From Glandiceps talaboti (taxonomy: Eukaryota > Hemichordata > Enteropneusta > Spengelidae): a stretch of 64,000 nt of DNA. The notes below the pieces were generated by a model that was given only the letters and a program-made list of their open reading frames with translations, was not told the DNA's origin and did not search any database. The position numbers and the translations under genes were made by a program. Where the stretch lies: positions 11,825,379 to 11,889,378 of the forward strand of contig NC_135551.1 of NCBI RefSeq assembly GCF_964340395.1, in the 5' to 3' direction. Shown piece by piece: positions 1-10,669 of this stretch (position 1 is its first letter; each line of letters opens with the position of its first letter).

Positions 1-2
1 AC

Positions 3-2099
3 ATAGGGGTCACAAATATTAATACCAATAATAAACCGACTGGTAATCGAATACAATGGAATAAAGTCAAAGACAATCATATACGGAAGTTTAACTCTGT
101 TTCGGACAAATTTCTTCGACGGATTACCATTCCATCTCATGCTTTGTTGTGCCGTAATTCTCATTGTGATTCTTGTCATCACAAGGATAGTATCAATCTC
201 TTCTACCGTGACATTACCCAAGCTTTATCAAATGCATCAACGGAATGTTTTAACAATAGAAATGGCAACTACATGTATGTACCCTCGGTTCCTGGCTAGA
301 ATGATTACGTGAAGGAAGCGCATGACAACTCAAGAAATGCCTTTAAGCTATGGGTGGGTAATGGAAAACCAAGAACTGGTCCAATTTATAGCATTATGAG
401 CAAGGCTCGTGCCAATTTTAAGCATGCATTTCGTATATGTAGACGTAATGAGAAAGTGGCACGTGCAAACAGTCTAGCAACGTCCCTGAGTAAAAATGAC
501 TATAACCGCTTCTGGACTCAGGTTCGCTCCGTCAACTGCACTCCTCCCCTCGCATCAACAGTCGGAAGTTGTTCAGGACAGGAAAACATTGCTATGTGGA
601 AAGACCACTATGCATCGTTACTCTCTTCCGTGAACAGCAATGATCACGAGGACTCGGTTAAATCTTGGGTGCATTCACCTGACAACTCAGATATTAATTT
701 TTCTATCAGCAGTGCTGAGGTTTCTCACTCGATTAACAGTCTTCCAAATGGTAAAGCTGCTGGTGCTGACGACCTCTCTTGTGAACATTTTAAATATGCT
801 AGCCACAGACTTCACATTATGTTAGCTCTTGTTCTTTCCTCTATGCTGTCGCATGGATATCTGCCTAATAGCTTCATGACGACCATAATCGTACCACTTG
901 TTAAGGACAAAACGGGTGATCTGACTAGCAAAGACAACTATAGACCTATCGCCATCTCTACTGCCGCTTCAAAAATCCTGGAATCTATCATTCTTGATCG
1001 TTGTAAAGCAAATCTCACGACCGAAGATTATCAGTTTGGTTTCAAACAAGGTCATTCCACTGATCTCTGCATTTACTTGCTTAAGGAAACGATTAATTAC
1101 TATCATAATTACAATAGTCCTGTTTATGTTTGCTTCTTAGATGCAACGAAAGCTTTCGACCGAGTTAATCATTGGTTACTTTTTAAGAAACTCATTCACC
1201 GGGGCATTCCAAAATATGTTGTTCGTATATTATTGGTCTGGTATCGCACGCAACGTTTCTTCACGCAATGGGGTGGGGCTAGGTCGTCACTGTTTTCTGT
1301 TGGGAATGGCGTTCGGCAAGGTAGCACTCTTTCCCCTTACCTGTTTAACGTTTATATGGATGATCTTAGTAGTCAGCTGAAGTCATGTTATAAGGGCTGC
1401 AATATTGGTGGCCGAATGATAAACCATCTTATGTATGCTGATGACTTAGCTCTTATATGTCCATCAATTGCTGGTCTACGCTCTCTTGTATCTATCTGTG
1501 AAATGTATGGTGTTGACCACGACATTATTTTCCACCCAAACAAGTCGAAATGTATTTATTTTATGCCTCGTAAATGTTTAATTAGAGTTGAATGTTTACC
1601 TTCAGTCCGTGTTGGAGATAAACCACTTAGTATTGTTCATGAACATTCTTACTTGGGTTATACTTTGACAGACTCTATGTATGATGATAGTGCAATCAAG
1701 CGCCAAATGAAATGTTTTTACAGCCAAGCCAACATGTTACTCCGTAAATTTCCACACTGTACAATTGAGGTTAAGGCTACATTATTTAGAACTTTTTGTT
1801 CGAATATGTACTGCTCACAGCTGTGGTCATTGTACAACAAGAAATGCATTAACAACCTTAGAGTTGGTTATAACAATGCGTTTCGCATTCTGATGGGGTA
1901 CTCACGTGACTGCAGTGCCAGTTGTATGTTTGTGCAGCACACAGTCCCCACTTTTGCGGCTCTAAGACGTAAATTGATGTACAACTTTTTTAAACGTATC
2001 GAAAACAGTCAAAATAGTTTAATTGCAGCAGTGCTAAATTCCGATACAATCCTCTATTCGGGGATTCATAAACTGTATAGAGATTTGTTGTATTTTTAA
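3..2099 (+). pseudogene. Non-LTR retrotransposon ORF2, 3' part with reverse transcriptase; one in-frame stop
   Basis: The ORF is open from the window edge in one frame, interrupted by a TAG at 297-299, then open again for 596 codons to TAA at 2099. The 597-residue part carries the reverse transcriptase palm: motif A FLDATKAFD (D278 counted from codon 309), the block VRQGSTLSPYLFNVYMDDL, and motif B' YADD (D378, D379). The residues just before position 309 read VPSVPG-stop-NDYVKEAH. In related elements this linker between endonuclease and RT reads PGWN, so the stop is most simply a TGG to TAG change. The endonuclease and 5' end lie outside the window. After ORF2 comes a short 3' UTR with AATAAA at 2237. 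The clade (I, CR1/L2-like or other) was not resolved. The element probably cannot make full-length ORF2. Confidence 0.9.
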
Positions 2100-2270
2100 A
2101 TGCTTTTATTTGTCCATGTGTGTTTTTGTCAGATTGTCTTTTTAAAGTCTTACTTGTTTTAAATTGCCGGTTTTTTAAGTATAGTTTTTATCTATGGGAT
2201 GTTTTCGAGCGTGTTTGCGTTCCTTTTCTTTCCCGAAATAAAGTTTAATAATAATAATAATAATAATAAG
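2100..2270 (+). mobile_element. Retrotransposon 3' UTR and TAA-repeat tail
   Basis: About 130 bp of non-coding sequence follows the ORF2 stop, with AATAAA at 2237-2242 and then about seven TAA units ending near 2270. A simple-repeat tail in place of poly(A) is typical of several non-LTR clades. The tail marks the 3' boundary of the insertion; sequence after 2271 is of a different kind. Confidence 0.8.
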
Positions 2271-2273
2271 TTC

Positions 2274-2683
2274 AACACCTGCAAAACCTAAAGAATGTTC
2301 AAGAAATGAGAATGCGTACAAGGTTAAGTCAGAAAAAGAGAAGAAAATCAAGCCGTACCAGGACTATAATTGGCTTGACTTAGTTGTGCATGGAAAGTTA
2401 AGCTCTCTTCAGGTTGCTGAATTAGACAAGTACTTGAAATATCAGCAACTAATACATACATGGTAGGAAGGATGACAAGTTGAAAGCTGTTACATGTGAT
2501 GTGTTAAGAAGAACTTCAAGAGAGCAACAGAAGTCAGTGATTGAAAAGAACACAGGTGATGAAAGTGAAGAGGAACTGTGTGACAGTGAAGAAGGAGATA
2601 TTGTTTTAGAAGAAATTCGTAGTGATAGTGACACCGATACATCAAGTACTAGTGACAGTGACAGTGAGAGTGACAGCGAATAA
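2274..2683 (+). pseudogene. Broken C-terminal gene fragment with SAP-like motif and acidic Ser/Asp tail
   Basis: One frame is open from about 2274 to 2460: a Lys/Glu-rich stretch, then YNWLDLVVHGKLSSLQVAEL and a helical continuation resembling the helix-turn-helix of SAP-type motifs. The similarity then continues in another frame (KDDKLKAVTCDVLRR) from about 2465 to a TAA at 2683, so a small indel lies near 2455-2465. The second half ends in a run of Glu, Ser and Asp. It directly abuts the retrotransposon tail, which suggests the retroelement landed in this sequence. The parent could be a host gene or the C-terminus of another transposon protein; I do not recognise it. Confidence 0.4.
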
Positions 2684-2699
2684 AATGAGTCTAGCCATC

Positions 2700-3930
2700 A
2701 AAAAGACCAGGATGGCTCTCTTATTGTTCAAACTAGATCAGGTAGACTGGTTGGATCATGGAAACTTGCCTTTATATAAATTCAAGATTATGAATAAAGG
2801 GATTGTATTGCAAAGGCTATTCATCATTGACACTGCACTTCAAGCTTAATGTGAATGGTTTAGAAAACTGTGAGTAATACTCATCTGATCACTGTACAGT
2901 GTATTGAATACAATTCTGAATTTGCTGTCCCCATCTTGAAGACACAAATGCCTGACACTATAGGTTTAAATATGTATGGTTTTGGAACTGGAAGCATATT
3001 GATTACATCTAAGTATTCCACAACATTCTGAATTTCTTTGCACTTTCATGAAGTCACAAATGTCTTACATTTACATGTGTATTGGTAATGCATTTGGTGT
3101 AGGAAAGTGAAAGCTATATTTGTCAGACCTCAGTGTGCATAAAATCCTTAGTTTGCTAGCACTTCATGACATCACAAATGTCTGATAGTTATTGTGTTAT
3201 GAGTATAAATAGATATTTGAATACAATATGTAGGTGATGTGATGTCCTTCGATACTCCCCACAAATGTCCCCACTACAGTTTTTCACAAATCACGCATGT
3301 GAATGTGTGTTTACTCTGTGTCTGTGTTTCTGTGTATGTATCAGTGAATGACAGTTAAAACCACCACATCAAATGCCTTGGTATTAAGTGATGACTACTT
3401 ATGGTGTCTAGTTGGGAAATAAACAAGATTATACCACATGTGTATGATTACATGTATAGTCAAAATGTTTTATTTGTTTTTGTTTTCTAAAAAACTTCCT
3501 CTACAACTACTAAGTTGTTTGGGCTGAAATAGTAACATAATAGTACTACCAAAAGAAATATTACAGTTGTGCTAAAGTAACAAAAAAAATTGTACTCTTT
3601 TTAGTTACTGTAAGGGGCAGGATATTGTGCACTTTTTTCTCTTTTTTTTTTGGGGGGGGGCCCATGAAATTTTTATACTTTTGAAAGAGGGGGGGGGCTG
3701 TGAAATTTTGGTCACGACTCACAGTGGATGGGGGGGGGGGGGCAGGAAAAAAACCAAGTCAGAGATAATTTCTCCCCAGGCCCACCCCCTGCCGTAAATT
3801 ATGTCCGGTCCCTTAGGACAAGCGCCAGCGTGTACGAAAATGGCTTGGCTTAATATATAAAATGTAGTGAAAATTGTGAATACTGAAGTTAGGTCATCAG
3901 TAATCCGATCCTTTATGTATATAATTTAAT
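2700..3930. other. Non-coding; degenerate repeats and G-tracts, no gene seen
   Basis: Three weakly similar units of about 115 bp at 2920-3200 share a core ending in CACAAATGTCT or CACAAATGCCT. At 3640-3790 there are three runs of 8 or more G within an AT-rich context, part of a dispersed family with relatives near 16350 and (as C-runs) 17735. No ORF here looks coding. Confidence 0.5.
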
Positions 3931-4226
3931 TACAGGCACTTTTTTCTCGAGATATGTTTCAGAATACAATAAAATATCGATAAATTGAGATACTTGGCAT
4001 ATAAATGATATATACATGTATGAAAGGGGTAAAACAACACGGGTTTCTAGGATCGCGTAAGTCCACACACCACGAAATATAAACGTTAATATTTCTCGTT
4101 GTGTGGACTTCCGCGATCCAAGAAAGTTGTGTTATTTTACCCCTTTCAAATATTATTTGCCAAGTATCTCAATTTATTGATATTTTATTGTATTCTGAAA
4201 CATATCTCGGGAAAAAAATGCCGGAT
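3929..4226. mobile_element. Foldback (MITE-like) element, about 130-bp inverted arms
   Basis: The left arm (about 3929-4070) and right arm (about 4092-4226) are imperfect reverse complements. Examples are CTCGAGATATGTTTCAGAA at the outer left against its complement near 4195, and GATCGCGTAAGTCCACACA at the inner left against GTGTGGACTTCCGCGATCC. The centre (about 4071-4096) is itself short and palindromic. There is no coding capacity. This is a non-autonomous foldback element; the superfamily was not determined. Confidence 0.75.
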
Positions 4227-4359
4227 GCGACATGTGAAAGACGATATGCCTACTACATGGTGATACTAAAACTGGACTTATGCCCTTTATCTGTCATAAT
4301 GTTGACACATTGTTTGACATGTACGGGATTAGCAGTCCTCTACCGGAGCTGATATTAAA

Positions 4360-4985
4360 GTTTGTGTAGCGGGTTATAACCAACTCCTTGTCTGAGTTGC
4401 TGCTGAAGTCTTATCAGTATTGGATAGTGTAAGACAAAGGGGGATTTAGAAGGTGTGAATTGGGTTGACCTTTGTAGTTCAAGTAAAACCAGTCCAGCAA
4501 AGTCAGAAACCATATGCCTGCACATGGAAGTATATGGGAAGCCTCCATGGTCTCAAGAATGAAATGCAAGAGGACCAAAATAGTTTGCCAAAATTACGAG
4601 GAGAACTTAATTAATTAAAAATAGTTGTGGCTAGTATTAAAAATAAGTCATATGAATGGAGTATGTAGTGACTGCACACACTCATGAAGGGCACAACTGT
4701 TACCATTCAAAAGAAAGGTAAACATTTAAAAAACGAATTTTACACATATCTTCATATGAGCTACACTATAACATAAGACACGTCTCGTTGTTCAGCCCTA
4801 TCAGGGCTTGTGAATGTTGCATGGCTTATTTGTTTCGCCGTGAACACTGCATGCTGTGTGTGTCCCCATCCGAATGTGTACAATTTTATCTCAGTATTAT
4901 CATCACCTAGCCTGGCAAGGGGTGAGACAGTGTGTACTTTATCTTAATCTAGTCTAGCAAGGGTGAGATGGACTAATCCTGCTAT
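4360..4985. other. Non-coding stretch, nothing recognised
   Basis: AT-rich sequence without a convincing ORF, tRNA-like fold or strong repeat. Two short direct copies of a CTAGCAAGGGTGAGA-like segment occur near 4915-4970. Confidence 0.4.
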
Positions 4986-4997
4986 CCTGTGAACTTG

Positions 4998-5085
4998 TCG
5001 GGCATAAGTACAATAGACACCGGTGGAAAGATAAACAACGCGGCTCCGCCTTGTTGTTTATCTTTCCACTGGTGTCTATTGTATA
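4998..5085. mobile_element. Small hairpin repeat
   Basis: A near-perfect stem: TACAATAGACACCGGTGGAA and the following AGATAAACAAC pair with their complement ending near 5083, around an 11-bp loop (GCGGCTCCGCC). The sequence just downstream (CTTTGTCTCCGTTGCCATGG and onward, 5087-5145) recurs at about 22568-22625, so the hairpin sits at the edge of a dispersed repeat. Confidence 0.7.
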
Positions 5086-5175
5086 CTTTGTCTCCGTTGC
5101 CATGGAATCAGCCTCTTGTATTGACATTAGTATGTGTGTTTATGAATCAGTTTGGGGTTGTAAATATAAAATTCA

Positions 5176-5402
5176 GCCAAGAGGATAGACTGTCGACAGT
5201 CGCTTGCGCCTTTTTTCCCTACGTTTTATCTAATAAACTTAAGAAGTCGTTGCCGCGCTCCGATCCGGCGCAATACTAGTACTACAATCGCATACTGATG
5301 TCGAGGATATTAGGATGCGATTATAGTAGTGTTGCGCCGGATCGGAGTTAAGATACTTGACGTAGGAAAAAAAGGCACGAGCGACAGTCTATCAAGAGGA
5401 TC
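5176..5402. mobile_element. Foldback element with about 95-bp arms
   Basis: The left arm starts at AGAGGATAGACTGTCG and runs through a GCGCC-T-rich segment to CTCCGATCCGGCGCAA. The right arm carries the complement (TTGCGCCGGATCGGAG) back to TATCAAGAGGATCG. The centre is near 5280-5310. It is non-coding and MITE-like. Confidence 0.7.
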
Positions 5403-5409
5403 GTAGACA

Positions 5410-5925
5410 AGTGTTTATAATACAGATTTGTACATGGTATGTGTAATGAATAAAGGCAGCTGCGACTAGCATAGCGTTGCATCGTGTAACTTTTTATTTT
5501 TTGAAATCAGTTTAGAACTGTATTAACAATGAATGCAGCTTTAATATTCAAAAAGTAACTCCAATAACAAAGTACACGATTATACATTGTAGCGAAGTAG
5601 TGGTAGCACTAGCAGGGAGTAGTGTTGTTCAGCCACTCATACCAACCGTGGTGGCAAACTAGATAATGTACAAAACGTGGACTATGAAACTTTTAAGTTT
5701 TATTTACCAGGATGTGTGCATAAAGGTGATTAATTATACCTCTCGCCTGTCACCAATATCGCACTCCGATTGGTCAAGAGCTCTGCAAATAAGGCGTATT
5801 TTTCACCAACAGCTGTATTTTTGCTTGTTGTATCATGTGATCACTGCACGACCCCGGCCCCTGGTTTACAAACAAACCGAGCCACAGGCGCTGAATGGAG
5901 AGAAACACTTGCGTGACGTGGTTCT
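5410..5925. other. Non-coding stretch, nothing recognised
   Basis: An open frame of 95 codons at 5666-5953 has no recognisable motif and runs into the next foldback element. I see no gene here. Confidence 0.4.
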
Positions 5926-6124
5926 AATCACAGTGGCGTGTAATGTTTCATAGATTGTTGTTTTCCAGGTCTACAGACTAAATATAACAACCTTTTGACT
6001 ATATATTCCTACCTCTGATACATTTGTAGCAGCAAGATTCGTACGATATTTTCCTACGACAACGGCATTCTAAGCAATAAGAAAACAACAATCTATGAAA
6101 TATTACACGCCCCTGTGGTTCTAA
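5926..6124. mobile_element. Foldback (MITE-like) element with 45-50 bp inverted ends
   Basis: GTGGCGTGTAATGTTTCATA and the following AGATTGTTGTTTTC near 5933-5968 are matched in reverse complement at about 6080-6117. Between them are about 110 bp of non-coding AT-rich sequence. Termini-inward inverted repeats with a non-coding core fit a MITE. Confidence 0.7.
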
Positions 6125-6359
6125 TGGGCTGTACAATTTTGTAATGTGACGTCAGAGGTCATCAGCTGGCCGTGTGCTCAGAATGGTCGCGACATGTGTG
6201 GATGCCTGGCCCAGCTGGCGTATTTCTCCACATTTCGGGATGTATGTGCAGTTATTAACGAAAGTATGATACATTATCCTTTCTACAACTTGTTACGGTA
6301 TGTCTGCGTAAGTTACTTGAGATAGCATGTGCATTTTGTGTCATTTCACTGCCGATGAA

Positions 6360-6625
6360 TACCGTATCATACACAGGTACTCGAATCAATGTGTTTAATT
6401 GTTTTAAAAAAATGTATAGTGAATAAGAGCACAGGTACTCGAATCAATTATGTGTATGATTTAAAAAAAAAAATGTATGTAAGATAAGACTTATTTATAT
6501 ACAATACATTTTTTTTCTACACATTGATTCGATGAGTACCTGTGAATAAGAGCCTTCTCTTATTCATATACATTTTTCCTCCCCAAATCATACAGATTGA
6601 TTCGAGTGCCTGTGGTATCATATGT
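6360..6625. repeat. Compound palindrome: two direct plus two inverted copies
   Basis: A core resembling CACAGGTACTCGAATCAAT occurs twice in direct orientation (about 6373 and 6430) and twice inverted (about 6524 and 6596). Copies are separated by A- or T-rich spacers and CTTATTCA-like pieces. The four copies could fold as nested hairpins. This looks like one foldback element that duplicated or inserted into itself. Confidence 0.65.
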
Positions 6626-6867
6626 TCATGTTTATTTGTCACTACCTGAAAATGTACCAAAAAGTGACTGTTTGCAAACCAAAATGCGGTTATTTTCATG
6701 CATTTCCTGCCGTCCAATATTATTACTGGGAGAGGATTTATAATCTATACGATACCAGGTAAGTTGATGGTAAGGTGTTTGGATTAAGAATTGTTCATGA
6801 CATGATGATCCCATCAGTGGTATAACCAGATTTAAACTGAATGCCTTCCGTAAGGATTTATGCAAGA

Positions 6868-7805
6868 AATTTAGCTGGTATTAGGACAGTGTTCTATGAC
6901 ATACATGTGTATATCCATTTTCGCCGTGATACGATCCAATATGGGTGCGTGGCAGCCATTTTGTTTGTGAATTTTCCATGTCCAAAGCCATAACTCAGAC
7001 ATGCTTAAACAGATCTCATTCAAAGTTGGTATTAGGACAGTGTTCTATGACATACATGTGCATATCCATTTTCGTTGTGATACGATCCAATATGGGTGCG
7101 TGGCAGCCATTTTGTTTGTGAATTTTCCATGTCCAAAGCCATAACTCAGACATGCTTAAACAGATCTCATTCAAAGTTGGTATTAGGACAGTGTTCTATG
7201 ACATACATGTGCATATCCATTTTCGTTGTGATACGATCCAATATGGGTGCGTGGCAGCCATTTTGTTTGTGAATTTTCCATGTCCAAAGCCATAACTCAG
7301 ACATGCTTAAACAGATCTCATTCAAAGTTGGTATTAGGACAGTGTTCTATGACATACATGTGCATATCCATTTTCGTCGTGATACTATCCAATATGGCTG
7401 CCTGGCAGCCATTTTGTTTGTGAATTTTCCATGTCCAAAGCCATTACTAAGACATGCTTGAACAGACCTCATTCAAAGTTGGTATTAGGACAGCGTTCTA
7501 TGACATACATGTGCATATCCATTTTCGTCGTGATACGATCCAATATGGTTGCCTGGCAGCCATTTTGTTTGTGAATTTTCCATGTCCAAAGCCATAACTC
7601 TGACTCCATTTTCATTGTGATATGATCCCCCATACCCAACCAATCCTTTATTGTTGGAGGCATATTCCATGTCCAACAAGCACACACAACATATCTAAGT
7701 CTGTTTGTTTTAGGTTCACAAATGTTGTTGCGTGATCAGAGTAGTGATAATTCCTTAAAACCCAATTATAGCGGGGACTATGTCATTCTCAATGACTTGT
7801 TAAAA
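6868..7805. repeat. 151-bp tandem repeats plus right end of a dispersed element
   Basis: Units beginning GGTATTAGGACAGTGTTCTA recur at 6877, 7028, 7179, 7330 and 7481, a 151-bp period. They are followed by a conserved terminal block ending TAGCGGGGACTA at 7769-7780 and TGTCATTCTCAATGACTTGT. The same units and end occur at 15735-16210 and, with an intact left end, at 55458-56270, so this is a 5'-truncated member of that family. No coding potential. Confidence 0.8.
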
Positions 7806-8436
7806 TAATGTTTTCAGCACTTTCATAAGCTATCAACATAAAAATTAACATTTATTTCAACACTGATGTAAAATCTTTCTAAGTATTTCCTTTTCCACGA
7901 TATCAATATATTTTCTTTCCTTCCTGATCCACACCAACTATTTTTCTCCCAGTATGATTTGTTTATATTTTCCTAGTAGTATTTTCAAATAAAATGACTG
8001 TTGTAAAATTTGCAGTTGATTCAAACACCCAAAACCTGAAAAATCATGCTGTAATTTACTATTGATGAACAATATTCAATGAGTCACTGGTCATTCCAGG
8101 TATGTTTTCTTGATAGAGTAAACAAAGTATGTCAAGGACAGCTGGTCCAGATTGTTTTGAAAAGTGATCAGTCAAGAAAGACATCTTCTCAATATTGATA
8201 CAATGTTATAATTTTCCAGACTTGTTGGCACCATGGTTATACAATGTATCCAAAATCCTATCAGACATGTGCAGTGTCTGATAAGTACAGCATGAACACA
8301 GGCAAAAACATATCCCTGATCAATAATCATAAGAAATTCTCCTTGCCCCTTGGGACAAGTACTTTTCAAAACAACTTGCCCAAGCCTTGAAATCACTTGC
8401 CCGGGGCAAGTAAAAGGCCATTATTTCGACCCCTGT
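7806..8436. other. Non-coding stretch with fragmentary repeats
   Basis: AT-rich sequence without a supported gene. A short internal repeat built on CTTGCCC and GGGGCAAG lies at 8340-8410. Confidence 0.4.
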
Positions 8437-9955
8437 ACCGGTATATCACATCAAAACTTATTGTGTATGTGTGTAGTCTATAACAACTTACTTATACCGG
8501 TATATCACATCAAAACTTATTGTGTATGTGTGTAGTCTATAACAACTTACTTATACCGGTATATCACATCAAAACTTATTGTGTATGTGTGTAGTCTATA
8601 ACATCTTACTTATACCGGTATATCACATCAAAACTTATTGTGTATGTGTGTAGTCTATAACAACTTACTTATACCGGTATATCACATCTAAACTTATTGT
8701 GTATGTGTGTAGTCTATAACAACTTACTTATACCGGTATATCACATCAAAACTTATTGTGTATGTGTGTAGTCTATAACAACTTACTTATACCGGTATAT
8801 CACATCAAAACTTATTGTGTATGTGTGTAGTCTATAACAACTTACTTATACTGGTATATCACATCAAAACTTATTGTGTATGTGTGTAGTCTATAACAAC
8901 TTACTTATACTGGTATATCACATCAAAACTTATTGTGTATGTGTGTAGTCTATAACAACTTACTTATACTGGTATATCACATCAAAACTTATTGTGTATG
9001 TGTGTAGTCTATAACAACTTACTTATACCGGTATATCACATCAAAACTTATTGTGTATGTGTGTAGTCTATAACAACTTACTTATACCGGTATATCACAT
9101 CAAAACTTATTGTGTATGTGTGTAGTCTATAACAACTTACTTATACCGGTATATCACATCAAAACTTATTGTGTATGTGTGTAGTCTATAACAACTAATA
9201 CTTATACCGGTATATCACATCAAAACTTATTGTGTATGTGTGTAGTCTATAACAACTAATACTTATACCGGTATATCACATCAAAATTTATTGTGTATGT
9301 GTGTAGTCTATAACAACTTACTTATACTGGTATATCACATCAAAACTTATTGTGTATGTGTGTAGTCTATAACAACTTACTTATACCGGTATATCACATC
9401 AAAACTTATTGTGTATGTGTGTAGTCTATAACAACTTACTTATACCGGTATATCACATCAAAACTTATTGTGTATGTGTGTAGTCTATAACAACTTACTT
9501 ATACCGGTATATCACATCAAAACTTATTGTGTATGTGTGTAGTCTATAACAACTTACTTATACCGGTATATCACATCAAAACTTATTTTGTATGTGTGTA
9601 GTCTATAACAACTTACTTATACCGGTATATCACATCAAAACTTATTGTGTATGTGTGTAGTCTATAACAACTTACTTATACCGGTATATCACATCAAAAC
9701 TTATTGTGTATGTGTGTAGTCTATAACAACTTACTTATACCGGTATATCACATCAAAACTTATTGTGTATGTGTGTAGTCTATAACAACTTACTTATACC
9801 GGTATATCACATCAAAACTTATTGTGTATGTGTGTAGTCTATAACAACTTACTTATACTGGTATATCACATCAAAACTTATTGTGTATGTGTGTAGTCTA
9901 TAACAACTTACTTATACCGGTATATCACATCAAAACTTATTGTGTATATGTGTAT
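8437..9955. repeat. Minisatellite, 59-bp unit, about 26 copies
   Basis: The 59-bp unit begins ACCGGTATATCACATCAAAA and ends CAACTTACTTAT. Copies are nearly identical. Variants include ACTGG for ACCGG and a 1-bp longer spacer (CAACTAATACTTAT) near 9196-9270. The unit is not a multiple of three, so its ORFs are accidental. Each unit also contains a run of GT dinucleotides. Confidence 0.95.
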
Positions 9956-10668
9956 TATAAGGAGAGGATGTCAAAGGTGCAGGTGTTTTGATGGCATGAA
10001 GTAAATAACTAAAATCAGTTTGCAAGATCTTAGATCCATGGTGAAATTTCAACAGTCACTCACTGTGATCTTTATACAGTTAGATGTGAATGATAAAGTC
10101 ATACGGTACTACCGTAGTAGCTGGATGGTCTCAGAATGAATCGTACTTACTGTTTATGAGCCCATTGAAAGTCTCAAATACGGTCTCAGATTCACTCTCA
10201 TTCACTGTTTACAACCCCCTTTGAGAGTCTCAACAGCAGTCGCAATGACGGTCGCACTCAATGTGTACTTCAAATTGGGACTCTCAGTTTTAGTCGCATT
10301 TACCCAGTTGAGGGGGTTGTACATACCTGCTTTAATAAGAGGGTCAGCCAAGATGTGAAGTGGTTAAGGCAACAGATTGACAAATTATCAAATTTAACCC
10401 CCCATGTGCCATGACCACCCCTTTAACCTTCTTATCAGGTTTTGTGACAAATATGACTAAATGAAGGTTAGTGAAGGAAATGTGTAAATTTGTGTTTTTA
10501 CAATTAGATATTAGTTTCCCTTGCTGAAAGGGGTATCCAATATAACTCGGGTAAAATGATGAGGACCACAAATAGCCTGATAATAGAGGAAAGAGGTTCA
10601 ACCACACAGCCAATGCTAACCCTAATAGTATTTAATATTATTCTATGTTATCATTGTTTTCTCTTCTA
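9956..10668. other. Non-coding stretch with a small inverted repeat
   Basis: Short inverted ends (TTTACAACCCCCTTTGAGAG near 10209 against GAGGGGGTTGTACA near 10310) flank about 90 bp with several GAGTCTCAA/TCGCA-like direct pieces, suggesting a small non-autonomous element. No exon was identified, although 5' exons of the gene starting at 10670 should lie upstream. Confidence 0.4.
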
Positions 10669-10669
10669 G

